In this document: positions 24,001-36,220 of the stretch, piece by piece
Numbering within the stretch: the first letter of the stretch is position 1
Layout of the letters: the number at the start of each line of letters is the position of its first letter
Assembly: GCF_000004075.3 (NCBI RefSeq)
Contig: NC_026659.2
Span: forward strand, 26,802,272-26,866,271
Direction: 5' to 3'
Length of the DNA: 64,000 bases
Source of the DNA: Cucumis sativus
Lineage: Eukaryota; Streptophyta; Magnoliopsida; Cucurbitales; Cucurbitaceae
Notes under the pieces: generated by a model
Database searches by the model: none
What the model was told of the DNA's origin: nothing
The model's input: only the letters and a program-made list of their open reading frames with translations
Program-made: the position numbers and the translations under genes

Positions 24001-27000
24001 AGAAAATTCAACTTGAAGTTTCATTATGAATTCCAGTTGCAGAAGGATAAAAAATTCTCCCCATTCCATTAAGTTTTCTCTTTATTGATGACCGTGGGTA
24101 TGGGTAGTTGGCTATTAGCTGATAGACCATCTGGCTACAAAGATTCGGACCCATGGTTTCAAAAACATAAATTTACTACTTATCTCTTTTAATACTAAAC
24201 CAAACAAGGTGGTTTTTATTTTTTTCCGTGTTAGAAAGGGGAATTTTACAATTTCTTTATAATATAAGAAATGAAGGAAGTGGAAATAATTGTGCTTCTA
24301 TCTTTGTTTGACGCATAAAATAATTTTTGCATCTCTAGGCACTTGATATACTTGGAAGTACCAAGTGGCGGGTGAATAAAAGAGTACTTAGCGTTATCGA
24401 GAAGATATGGGCTAGTGGTGGTCGTCTTGCTGACTTGGTTGACCGAGAAGATGTACGCTAATGAGTTGAATGCCTTCCGTCCCTATTTTCATGATTTTAT
24501 ATCTTATGAAAGCTGTCTTTTTTTGCAACTTAACTTTTACTTCAATCTGTACAGATGCCTCTGCCCGAGCAGCCAATGGTGGAAGACGAAGCAGAAATTC
24601 GAAATTGGAAGTGGAAAGTCAAGGCTGTGAAAAGGGAGAATAGCGAAAGGCATTCACAACGGTGTGACACAGAGCTTAAGCTTGCGGTAAGAACTTATTG
24701 GATGAAGTGAATTTAGATTTTAATCCGCTTGTCAATATGTATTTGAATTTACTTTTATTGTGAGTAGGTGGCCAGGAAAATGAAAGAGGAGGAAGGCTTT
24801 TACTATCCTCACAACCTAGATTTTCGAGGTCGTGCATACCCCATGCATCCGCATTTGAATCATATTGGTTCTGATTTCTGTCGAGGCACTTTAGAATTTG
24901 CAGAGGGACGACCTCTTGGGGAGTCAGGGTTACGTTGGTTAAAGATACATTTAGCAAATCTGTATGCTGGTGGTGTGGACAAGTTATCTTATAAGGACAG
25001 GATATCATTTACCGAGAACCATTTGGATGAGATTTTTGATTCTGCAGACCGGCCTCTTGAAGGATCCCGTTGGTGGTTGGGTGCAGAGGATCCTTTTCAG
25101 TGCTTGGCAGTGTGTATTGATCTGTCAGAGGCGTTAAGAAGTCCCTCGCCGGAAACAACTATTTCCCATATGCCTGTACATCAGGTATTAGTTTCATTGT
25201 TTTTTTATTTGTTCCCAAACTATCAATGTATTGTTCGTTTCTTGCTACAATCTCTCCGGCTTTCTCCCTTTCTAAAGCATAATGACATAGCTAGCTATTC
25301 TGCAGTACTTATAACTGTTTATTGTTGTTTATTTCCCCATAATTTGGCAGGATGGTTCCTGCAATGGCTTGCAACACTATGCAGCTCTTGGGAGGGACAA
25401 GGTAAAGAACTTTCAATTTCTGTAGTTTGATAAGATTAAGATACAAAGTCGGCCAAGAAGTGAAGCTACTTCCATTTTTATCATTTCTTAATCCTTGCAT
25501 GTTTAGGGATTGAAAATGTCTCGATGCTTGCTTGGTCAGTGCCCAAAGCTCCTGAATTCATATAATGCTTCTTATACTCTACAGAAGAAAAAATCTAAAT
25601 ATTTTTTCTGTACTGTTTCAAATTAGCAGTTTATTTCAAGTATAGTGATCTTTCTTTTTATCCATCTGTACTTTTGGGCTATTCTTTAGGTTTGACAAAG
25701 AAAAGTTCTCTTTAAAATGGCACGGTCGATGTTTACTTGTTAGCATTTAATATTGTGTCATTTCTTTTCAGTTGGGGGCAGAAGCAGTTAACCTTGCAGC
25801 GGGTGACAAACCAGCAGACGTGTACTCAGGAATTGCTTCCAGGTTGCTGCATGTTTGATTGTATGAAGGATTATTATAATTGTTCTTATTTTGAAATTTC
25901 ATTTTCTTAACTTTCTTTTGATGTTTTATATACGTGGAGGTTGAGTTCTAACAATGTGGTGGGCGTCAATTCCAATATTTTTTGCCATGAAATGAAGAAT
26001 ATTTTGAATCTGGTAATCGTGATAAGGGAGCTAGCTCGTAACTCATATATGGGTTCTACAAACTATAGTCAATATAAGCGTAAATCAATGCAGTGATATT
26101 TGAGATAAACTCAAAGTGGCTCTGCTTTTGGCATCCTACTTTCGAAGATTGGTTCACCAACTAGTATGGAAGTAAAAATAGTAGTTAAGGGGACATTTGG
26201 TAACCGACATGTAGTTAAGCGGGTGGGTAAGACCAATTCACCCATCGTTTGGGTGCACCAACAATTGAAGAAAAAAAAATTCAATAAAAGAGAAATTAGG
26301 AAAAATATTTTAGCAAAAATTCCAAAAATCTTTGAAACAAAAATTTTCAAAAACATTTTATAAAGAAATTACATGCAAAATGCATGTAATTACTTTACTT
26401 CACCATGGCTCAACACCTCATAAACCACTAACTTTTAGTGGGCTGTTTGTTTTAGCTTATATTTCTTACTTTTCTTACTTGGTTAATCGCATCAACTCCC
26501 ATAATTACTCTCTCTTATAACTTATATCTATTTTTCTGGTTCACTCTCTCCTATAACTTATATCTATTTTTCTGGTTCACTCTCTCCTATAACTTATATC
26601 TATTTTTCTGGTTCAGAGTTCTTGACATAATGCGAAGTGATGCAGCGAAAGATCCTGCTAGTAATCCGAATGCATTGCATGCCAGACTCTTAATCAATCA
26701 GGTTTGGAAACTAATAATTCTAGAAGAAGATGTTTCTTTTAAGTTATGTTTGTTATTGCTGCTTGTATGCTTTTCCTCTAATGGATTCATATATCTGTGG
26801 CTGCAATTAGGTGGATCGTAAACTGGTGAAGCAGACAGTCATGACATCGGTGTATGGTGTTACTTATGCTGGTGCCAAAGATCAGATTAGACAAAGGTTG
26901 AAAGAAAGATCATCCATCGAGAATGAGCGACACTTATTTACGGCTTCTTGCTATGCAGCTAAAGTGAGTCATCAAACTGCAATATGCATTGAAAAAATGT

Positions 27001-28988
27001 CACACTTGTACCCTTGAAAGTTGTAGACTTTGTGTGTGTGAACATTCTGCTGATTTGAGGAGTTCTCGTGCAGACTACCTTGACTGCTATCGGGGAAATG
27101 TTTGAAGCAGCAAAATCTATCATGAACTGGCTTGGTGAATGTGCAAAGGTACGTTTTCTCAGTTGGTGGCATTGTGGTCCTCTCCTCATTGCTTTAGTTA
27201 TTTTGATAGAGTTTGTAGTCTCACCAACTTGAAGAAAGGACTTTTCAGTTTTCATTAATTATTTTATTAACGATAACATTCAATTGACAATGAGAGTGGT
27301 AGTCCATCTATCTCAAGAGTGTGAGGTCCCTTGATTTCTTCGAAGTGGGATCCTCAACATGCCTCCTCCTCAAGATGGTGTCTCTTTTGGAGTAGAGTGT
27401 GCAAGTTTAAAAAAATATTGCTACATGGAGATGAAAACAGGTTTTATGCGGATGGAGATATGAAGAAGAGATTGCACTTTATTGTTAATAATTTTTAACT
27501 CTAAATATAGGAACTACACTCATGCATCTACCTTCCAGTTTGAACATAAAGAATCTCCCACCTTGTCCACATCCTTCAGTAGTCAGTACAGTCAATAAAA
27601 CGTGCAACTCCTCACTCAGCCTCCTAGTCTATTAAATTTCTTCTAATTAAGGAATTTCCTCAATTCCGTTTCAATTTCTCACTCATTCCTTCCTTGACAT
27701 CTTAGAGCCACAGTGTAGAGATTGGGAAATTTTTGCTTCAATGCCTGGTTCACCAGCCATTTTTTCTTGAATCCTCACTCTTCACCCGTCATTTGAGGTT
27801 TGTTGTCTTCAAACAAATATCATAATTTTGAACGTCCACACATTTAATTTTCCACAGGTGATAGCTTCAGAAAATCAGGCAGTTCGATGGACCACTCCTC
27901 TTGGATTGCCAGTGGTGCAACCTTACCGGAAACTAGGAAGACATCTTGTAAAGCTCTACTGAATTTGTGAAAATTTTTCTGTGTTTTGAACTGTATACAA
28001 ACTTGGACCATTATAGTGTCTTTTGTATGTTACTGAAGAGCTGTCCTTGACTTGTTGCAGGTCAAGACTTCCTTGCAAATGTTGAGTCTACAACGAGAAA
28101 CTGACAAGGTAGCTATTATTCTCTCTGTTGGTTTGACTTACAAAATTTTACACCCTGTGTTAAATAATGGCAACCAGATCAGGCATTATTGGGTGGCTTC
28201 AAATCTGCTTATTACAATTTTCAAATTTTTGTTGAATACCCCACAAAAGTATTGCATGTCTGTGTTGTCTAGGTACGCTTCAAGTTTATTAACTTGCTTA
28301 GGAAGGGCTTCTGTAGGCAGTAGTCAAATTGTGTTGCAGGATGTGTTTACCGGCTGGTTAATTTTTAGTATTTTCTGTAGGTCATGGCTATGCGTCAGAG
28401 AACAGCATTTCCTCCAAATTATATACATTCCCTTGACAGTTCTCATATGATGATGACTGCTCTCGCCTGCAAAAGGGCAGGCTTAAACTTTGCAGGTTCA
28501 CTTCATTTTTTTCCTTTTTCTTTCCCAACTGGGTCCTTTATCTTAGCGAAGAACTCGATTTGGTTAGTTCCAATGTTCAATCCTGATCATATATCTTCTT
28601 ACAATGTTCCATTACAGGAGTCCATGATTCATATTGGACCCATGCATGTGATGTTGACGAAATGAATATAATACTTAGGAAGAAGTTCGTTGAGCTATAT
28701 GAGGCTCCTATTCTGGAGAATGTAAGTATCTCTCCCCATGTGTACTTGATCAACTAAACTATCCTGGTTGTGGTGGCAAGCGATTTTCTTCTTTTGATCA
28801 ACTGACCTATAATTCTAGTTGTCTTTTCTGTATGGAATTTCTTTCCTTTATAAACTCGGTGGTTTTTCCCTTTACAGTTATTGAAGGACTTCCAAAAGTC
28901 CTTCCCCAACTTAAAATTTCCTCCTCTACCTGTTGGGGGAGACTTCGATCTCAAAGAGGTTCTGCAGTCTACCTATTTCTTCAATTAG
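21079..28988 (+). CDS. RPOTm: Phage-type organellar RNA polymerase (RPOTm-like, mitochondrial)
   Basis: This single-subunit T7-like RNA polymerase transcribes organellar DNA. Nineteen exons keep frame: 21079-21876, 22584-22763, 22910-23043, 23181-23247, 23404-23462, 23658-23775, 24339-24452, 24555-24686, 24768-25184, 25351-25401, 25772-25842, 26617-26701, 26811-26963, 27074-27148, 27858-27947, 28061-28108, 28381-28495, 28618-28721 and 28878-28988. The product has 973 aa, close to the roughly 976 of Arabidopsis RPOTm. All catalytic residues are present: Asp674 in DGSCNGLQ, Lys749 and Tyr757 in the O-helix motif ([11 protein letters not shown]) and Asp906 in VHDSYWTH. The protein ends in YFFN, as the family does. 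The MWRN start matches RPOTm/RPOTmp. The N-terminus is rich in Arg, Ser and Lys, which fits a mitochondrial presequence. There is no upstream in-frame ATG, which argues for RPOTm over the dual-targeted RPOTmp. Confidence 0.94.
22479..22532. repeat. Short direct repeat in RPOTm intron 1
   Basis: The unit GGAACGCTAGTTGGTATTTT occurs twice in a row, followed by a partial third copy (GGAACGCTA). It lies about 50 bases before exon 2. Confidence 0.75.
26508..26615 (+). repeat. 36-bp unit in three tandem copies at the exon 12 acceptor
   Basis: Copies lie at 26508-26543, 26544-26579 and 26580-26615. They are identical except for one base in the first. Each unit carries a CT-rich tract, a TATAAC branch-site-like motif, a T-rich tract and GGTTCA. 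Only the last copy is followed by G, which makes the CAG acceptor for exon 12 at 26617. Confidence 0.9.
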
Positions 28989-29284
28989 TTCAACCTAAGA
29001 ATGCTTCAGTTGGATGCTCTTCTCATATGTGCTACGTTGATGACTAATAAGACCTATGAAATGGTAGTAATCTGTGATTCACTGAAATCTGTCTCTGGAG
29101 GCAAGTAAAATTTGCTTCTTGAAGGAGACAAGTGTGACCTGGCGTTAAACCGGTCAAGGTCAGTGTTGTCCTGATACTTGTACATATACTTCAGATGTTG
29201 GTACTGTGTATACATCTTGGAACTTGGAAGTTCATCTGCTGTTCACTTATGAAACCTTGAAAGACTTGTGATAATAAAGAAAAT
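28989..29284 (+). other. RPOTm 3' UTR
   Basis: About 300 bases after the stop codon with no conserved frame. An AATAAA polyadenylation-like signal is at 29273-29278. Confidence 0.5.
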
Positions 29285-29527
29285 GCTGCATTTTGGAGGG
29301 GGGCTATAAAGTATCTACCTTCATGGTTGTCTGATCTATACGAAAGCTTGGATATACTGCAACCAATTAGGGGATTCGGCAATGCTGACAGACAGCTTTT
29401 GGAGAGACAAAAAAAGGAAGAACTCGACTCAAGCTTGTTAATTCGAAGAGGAATCCATGGACGTCCTCTTCCATGGTTTTCAGATAGCTGGAAATTCACG
29501 GATGATACTTCCAAAAGATCACAGCTG
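29285..29527 (+). pseudogene. Orphan coding-like fragment after RPOTm
   Basis: A frame without an ATG runs from the stop at 29258-29260 and reads as well-formed protein for about 80 residues (FWRGAIKYLPSWLSDLYES and, further on, RRGIHGRPLPWFSDSWKF). Codon use and composition look coding, unlike the AT-rich flanks. After a possible donor or break near 29527 it dissolves into AT-rich sequence and a T16-G14 run. I do not recognise the family. It may be an exon of a lost or captured gene, or an exon of an alternative downstream transcript. Confidence 0.35.
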
Positions 29528-29597
29528 GTTTGCAGTCATGTAGTTTTGAACTCTAATCTTAATTTTTGTTTATTAGATATTATTTGTAGGAAAGTAG

Positions 29598-29627
29598 TTT
29601 TTTTTTTTTTTTTGGGGGGGGGGGGGG
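29598..29627. repeat. T16-G14 homopolymer junction
   Basis: Sixteen T followed directly by fourteen G. Such tracts are hard to sequence and assemble, so the exact length is uncertain. Confidence 0.85.
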
Positions 29628-31600
29628 TCTTTTTTGGTGTTTTAAATTATTGATTCATTCCCTATTTTATGGGATAAAAGTATAATATCAACTTCTGTTG
29701 GGGTTAAAATATGGAAATATGCATTCCCTATTTACTCAAAGTTTTAAGTAAATGCTATTTTAACTTTAGTCCTTCAGAGATTAGATTGTCAGAAGAATTT
29801 GGTCCAAGAATATCTAGAGACCTAACAAAAACTCATGATAAAAAGTCCAATTGTAGTAGGAATGACCAAGATCTCATCTACCTAAAAGCTAATCAAATTC
29901 AAAAGTTGCTTTGAATTGAAATTTATTTTCAGAAGTAAATTGTCCTTTTTTTTATATATATATATATATATATTTATTTATTAAGGTGGTACAAATATAA
30001 TAATTAGGCAATGAAATCTATCAAATAGATGTTGATTGAGTTTATTATCAATAGGTTTTGTTGTATTACAAACATAAGTAAGAACTGTAAATTCTAAATT
30101 TCTTGTCTATTCTTGTTAAGTCCTTAACCTAAAAAAAGTTTTTCCTTCAATATAGAAACTTCTATGATTTGTTTGTTTCTTGATTTAAATAATAAATAAA
30201 AACGAATACTATCCACCATGATATATTCTTTATTTAGATGGTTGCATTTGTACGATTTAGCATAGCTATAACTTTTCTTTCCCTTCAGAAGCTTTAAAAA
30301 ATTGAAAGTGAACATACAATGTTTATAACAATCTTTCTTGCGGTATCAGTCTGCATGACTTCAAGGTTTAGAATCCATCAACCACTGATGGAATCAAACA
30401 CTTTTAAGAGAAAACACCATGGCCAAGTACTATAAAACTACAATGCTGTTAACCACATACAACCTACAAATAGAAAGATTGTGAGTATAAAAGAAATATT
30501 AAAATGGCTAAATTTGGCCTTCTAAAGAAGACTAAATTATTGAAAATACACCTAAACTTTGTTGGTAGTTCGTGTGTAAAATAGTTTGTGTAAAAGATAA
30601 CCTTCAACTTTCACAAGTTTAGAAAATACTAAATAGAGAAGTAAGAGAGTATTAGTGATTTTTATTTTTATATATATATTAATGGTGTTTTTTTTTTAAA
30701 AAAATTATATAGTTCAAAGATATTTTTTTTAAAACTTTTGAAAGTTTAACGATACTTTTTAATGATCCATCTAAAACTATATGTAATAATGATATCTTAG
30801 AACTATTCGAAAGATTAATTGTATTTTTGGGACTTTCAAAATTAGAGTATCTTTGACTAGAAATACAAAGTTAAAAGATATTTTTTGATATATAAATTGA
30901 CTAATCGAATAAAGTTAGAATTTCATCTCGTATAGCTCGACAACCATGTAAATAATTCATAAAAACTAAACTCTAACTTTCTCTATACTCAAATTCGCAA
31001 TAATTTAAACTATTAAAATAAAAATCAAGGAAGCAACTAATCTAAAACGTCATTTGCTTCGTAATGTGATATTTCTATTAAAGAAACATTAAAAATCGCA
31101 TTAAGTCTATTCAACCTCTTCCTAGATTCCGACTCAGTCCTATACACTTCAATCTCTCCCATCAGTTTTTCAACCACCAAAAACATAAAAAAAAATCATG
31201 TATTGATACTCATTTTCACATGAAGAAATATTGAATGAAAGAGAGAAAAAAAAAGTGCCAATTAGGGAATTTGATTCAATAAAGTATCCACGATCTGGTA
31301 TGTGAATAATTATTGAGCAAGAAGAAGCCAGTTAACAAGGATCTACAAGGATTTGGGATCATATTACAAGCAGTAGCTTCAAGCATGAATATGGTACCTC
31401 AAAACTTTTGTACTCACAGTAATTATATATTATTTCTTCTGCTTATTTAGGTCTACTTTTGTATGAATTCTTTAACAAGAAAAGTTTGGTAGAGCTTTAA
31501 ACGTTCTTTTTTGTATGCAAAGATTTTGAAGCAAATAACAAGTTGAAAGAAAAATTCTTACCACGAGACTTGAGTTGCATCAGTCCATTTGGTATATGAT
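29628..31600. other. AT-rich intergenic region before the U-box gene
   Basis: No coding gene was recognised. TA repeats lie near 29957-29972, and poly-T/A stretches near 30670-30730. The right end (from about 31300) probably contains the first, non-coding exon and leader intron of the U-box gene. Confidence 0.45.
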
Positions 31601-31738
31601 TGTTTGATCACCAAAGTTGTGTATCTTCATAATTTGCAGAAGATTGCTGATTCTTTCGGCCATACTGATTGCAAAGCCAGGAAGCAATGGCATATGGTAG
31701 GAAATGTGTGTTGATCAAAGGGAAACAGTGGAAATCAC

Positions 31739-31756
31739 ATGACCACCATGAGCTGA
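31739..31756 (+). promoter_or_regulatory. Short upstream ORF before the U-box gene
   Basis: ATG ACC ACC ATG AGC TGA lies 20 bases before the main start at 31776. If the leader includes it, this five-codon ORF could lower translation of the main frame. Confidence 0.4.
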
Positions 31757-31775
31757 GTGAGGAACAACTCAGTTT

Positions 31776-34700
31776 ATGTTGAGAGCAATGACGACAAAGC
31801 CAATGATGTCTTCAGCTGAAGTTGTCTTAGCTTCCATCTCAGAAATCATTGATTCCACAGCGTGCACTGAAGAAGAACATGGAGAATTTATTGAGATTGG
31901 AAGCTACTTTTATCGAGCAGCTTTGGCTGTTGAGGAGTTGCAGGCACTAGACCCCACAAAATTTGACGAAATCCTTCAATCTCTAAATAAAAGCATCAAC
32001 CTTGCGAAGTATCTTCTGGAAAAGTTCCTAACCAGCATTCAACTAGTCTCAAATTCTGATCCCATTAGCATCATAAATCCACTAGAAGAGGTGATAAAAC
32101 AGATGGGTGAATGCTTGAACAAGATAGCAACCGCTACATTCAAGGAACAAAATTATGTGAAAGTGGCAATTTTATCACTTTCAGATGAGATGAAAAATAT
32201 ATCCATTAAAATTGACCAAGCTCAAGCCATAATGAACATGCAAGAGATTCAAACTTCTTTGGAGGAACAGTCGGAAAAAGTACCAGAAGTTATAGAAAAA
32301 GATCTATACCCCATTGACATGGACTGGGACACAAGCACAACCAATACACAATCTCCAGTTGCATTAGAGTTGAGTAACGCTGTTATTATTAGAAAGGGTG
32401 GAAGAAGCCAAATGAAGTATAGAAATGCTACATCAGACGTGGAAAAACTACCCTCAAAGACCCATTACACAAAACCTCTCTTTGAAACCTTCATCTGTCC
32501 ATTGACAAAGAACATAATGGAAGATCCAGTTACCTTAGAAACGGGAGTGTCATATGAAAGACAAGCAATTGTTGAGTGGTTTCAAGAGTTTAAAGAATTT
32601 GAGGAAACTTTCTGCCCAGTCACAGGGCAAAAGCTTGTGTCCAAAGCTTTTAATTCCAATGGAGCTCTGAAGTCTACAATAGACAAATGGAATGAACGCA
32701 ATGAGACACCAACAATTGAAGTCACCCGGGATTCTCTTTCCTTAGCCAGTTCAGATGAAATGGTGCTTGAGACAATCAAAGACCTGTCAAGCATCAGCAA
32801 CTTAGAACAGATCTTAGATTTTGACATGTTACAGTTGCTCGTTGACTTTCTGGAGTACAGAGACAGAGATGTTAGATATGCAGTTCTACAGCTATTGCAT
32901 CAAATGGTAGAAGTCAATGAAGACAACAAGGTTCAAATTCATTCTAGTTGTCTTATTATTATACACAAGTCATTGCTCTGTCATGTCTCTGCAGTTCCTC
33001 CCTCTTCCCATGCCCCCACCCCAAATATAACAAAATAAGTAAATAATTAAAGAATAGATAGAAAACAGCTTTTGAAATTTATTCTAGAATTCCAAGCTTC
33101 TAAGTTCTGTCGTTTTTAAATGAATAAACTGAAATGAAGTGAAATACAAACATTATGCCTAAAAGAAAGCTGGAGACTTATAATCCACTGAAAGTTCAAA
33201 ACTTAAAGAACAAAAAACTATGAGTGATACTAGAAAATCAGGTTAGCAGGCATATAAAACAAAAATGGTAATCAGAAGAAAGAATCCAATCTCTTATCTC
33301 CCACCAATCCTCTAATATAATAATAATTATAATTCTCTCTCTCTGCGTTCTTGCAAGATAAATATTTAACCTTACAACATCCTCCGGGTCCAGTGATCAT
33401 TATGTTTCTTTTAAACTATCATTATGAGCATCCGATATCTATGACCAATTGGGGTAGATTAGAATTATATAGGCTAAACCATTTGGCCCTTGGTATTAAA
33501 TAAAAAAGATTAATTGCATCAGGCCAGTTTCTTGATCTATATGGCAGAGTCTTCCAATTCCGAGATTTTCCCACAAGCCACAGGGAAGATCTTTCTTCAA
33601 CAAATTACATGTAAAATGATTGCCATTGCCTTTTATTTGATAAGAAACCAAGCTTTTGGAGAAAATTGAAACGAAAAGAAAAACCATTGCTATTACTGAT
33701 TAAAATGAAATGAAATAAGTTCCCCTTCCCGAGTTGTGCAATATAAAATGCTACATTTTTTTGGATAGAATGATATCATTGTCCAAATCAGTTTCTGGAA
33801 ACAGTTCTACTACATGTACATGTTGACCACATCAACTGTTAGTACTTTTGTTAGCTATCAGTCCCTGGCTTGTGTTCATAATTCATTAGGCTCGAATTTA
33901 ATGGAGACTCAATACCACAAGTCGTGGCTCTGCTCTCTTGTGCATTTATGCAATGTACAGGGAAAGATGAAATAATTAACTACGGAAAATAGAATGTAAA
34001 TTTTCAGCCTGCAATTCAAAATAAAAAGAAATGAAATATACAAAAAAGGCAGAAGTGTAGGCACAAACTTACTCCTATTCTTATGCAGATAATGATCTGT
34101 AACCAATTGAACATGTCAAGAATAATCAATCAACTATCAAGTAGTCACAGGTCCATTCGAGATACAGCATTGCTTCTGTTGTTTGAGCTTTCAAAATCCC
34201 AGTCATTGTCAGATCCAATTGGTTCAGTAACTGGGGGGATTTCAGGGCTGATCAGCATGAAGGACAACAGTTTAGATGAATTTTCTTCAGAAAAGGTAGA
34301 TGAAACCTTGAGAAACTTAGAGAAATTTCCAACGAATATCAAGCTTATGGCAGAAGGTGGACTCATGGAACCCCTCATAAGGCATCTTACTGAAGGTGAG
34401 TTTAAGATTCTGACACTCCCAACACAACCATCCTTTACATAATTTGAAGAACAATCAGTAGTAACAATACAAAATATATTTGGAGGCTTATTGGTTGAAA
34501 ATCATTAAAATGTACATAACAGGTAGCATGGAAATTGACTGCTAATTCAATGATCACACTTCATCTTAGAATTTAATGTTGCCAATTCTATCACCATATG
34601 TCAATTTAGTAATTTTAAACAGGTAGTGAGTGGATGAGAATAGAAATGGCAAGCTATCTTGGGGAGATTGTCATCAGACATGATTGTATGGCGTATGTAG

Positions 34701-36220
34701 CTGAGAGGGCCTCTCCAGTTCTTGTCAAGATGGTGCATGAAGGAGGTACATTTACCCGCAAGGCAGCCCTTAAAGCTCTATTGCAAATTTCATCTCACAG
34801 GCCTAATGGTAGAACATTAGCAGAAGCTGGAGCTGTACAAGTCATGGCTGAAGAGATGTTCACTCGTACCATCCGTGATGAACTTAATGATCCAAAAGCA
34901 GAAGCGACTAAAATCCTGGCAAATATATGTGAATTCGGTCTTGACCTTGAGACACTTCAAGTTAATGCTCAAGGCTACACTATGAATTCAGAATATGTAG
35001 TCTACAACATTATCGAATTGCTCAAGAACTCAACTTCAGATGAATCAATATTTAGCACGAGTCTCATCAGAATACTGTTATGCTTGACGAAATCTCCAAA
35101 ATCAATGGACACCATTGTTTCAGGTGTAAAAAACACTGAAGCATGTGATACCCTCATATATTTCATCAGTAGTCCAGATGAAGAACTTGGAGCTGCAGCA
35201 ATAAAATTGCTCATATCACTGTCCGCTTACATGGGGTTCACAATGACAGAAAGACTCTGCAAAACCAGTGACCAAGTGGCGAATCTTATCAGCAGCATTG
35301 CCTTGACAAACCAAATCAAAGAGAAGCAGACACTTTCAGCAACATTCTTAGCAAAACTCCCTCACGATAGTCTAGCCCTCAACACCATTCTGGTAAACAA
35401 GAACACCGTCCCCAAGCTCCTGCAAACAATCAATCATATACAAAGCAATGGAACAGGAATGAGCAGGTATGCAAGTGCTTTACTAGAGGGTTCAGTGGGA
35501 ATTCTTGTCAGATTCACAGCAACAATTTATGACCCACAAATATTGTTTCTGGCAAAATTACACAATTTTACATCAGTGTTTGCCAACCTGCTAACCCAAA
35601 CATCAAGCAATGAAGTTCAAAAGCTATCTGCCATTGGGTTGGAGAAACTATCATCAGTATCTACTAGTCTATCCAAGCCCCTGAACATTAAAAACAAGGT
35701 TATGAAATTTCTCCACTTACCCAAGCTTCTATCGTTAGGTCCATCACAGAAGGGTCACTTACGAGTATGCCCAGTTCATAAAGGGGCTTGCTCTTCACAA
35801 AACACATTCTGTTTAGTCCATGCAAAGGCAATTGAAAAGTTATTGACATGTTTAGACAATGAGAACGAAGAGGTAGTTGAGGCAGCTTTGTCAGCCATTT
35901 GTACGCTTGTGGATGACAAAGTGGATATGGACAGAAGTGTGAGGCTACTGATCGAATTTAACACAATAAGGCATGTCCTGAATGTGGTAGGAATCCATAA
36001 ACAAGAATCTGTATTGCATAAATCATTTTGGTTGATGGAGAAGTTGTTGCTCAAGGGTGGGGAAGAATCACTTTCCAATATATCACAGGACAGATCGTTG
36101 CCTGCAATTTTGGCTACTGCTTCCCATCAATGGAACAGCGAGACGAGGCGAATAGCAGAAAAAATATTAACCCATTTGAAAAAGGTACCAAATTTCTCAG
36201 CTCCTAATTATAGTCTATGA
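31776..36220 (+). CDS. PUB42: U-box/ARM-repeat E3 ubiquitin ligase (PUB42-like)
   Basis: This E3 ubiquitin ligase transfers ubiquitin from an E2 to target proteins. Three exons (31776-32930, 34089-34395 and 34623-36220) encode 1019 aa, near the length of Arabidopsis PUB42. Residues 1-200 form the helical U-box N-terminal domain. The U-box spans about 235-308, from FETFICPLTKNIMEDPVTLE to the segment ending KSTIDKWNERNE. From about 320 to the end are armadillo-type repeats (for example SHRSIRDTALLLLFELSK and RRIAEKILTHLKK). The Cys-rich insert HLRVCPVHKGACSSQNTF near residue 865 is typical of the PUB42/43/44 group. ATG 31776 is the first in frame; a second at 31788 is possible. The gene shares direction with the SAM-PRXL2 gene, 1.5 kb downstream. 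Confidence 0.92.

Noticed and set aside
26160..26420. Possible MITE in RPOTm intron 11 (GGGGACATTTGGTAAC-like start)
   Set aside because: No matching inverted end was found on the right side.
27270..27840. Possible solo LTR in the long RPOTm intron 14
   Set aside because: No paired TG...CA ends, target duplication or known LTR motif could be shown by eye.
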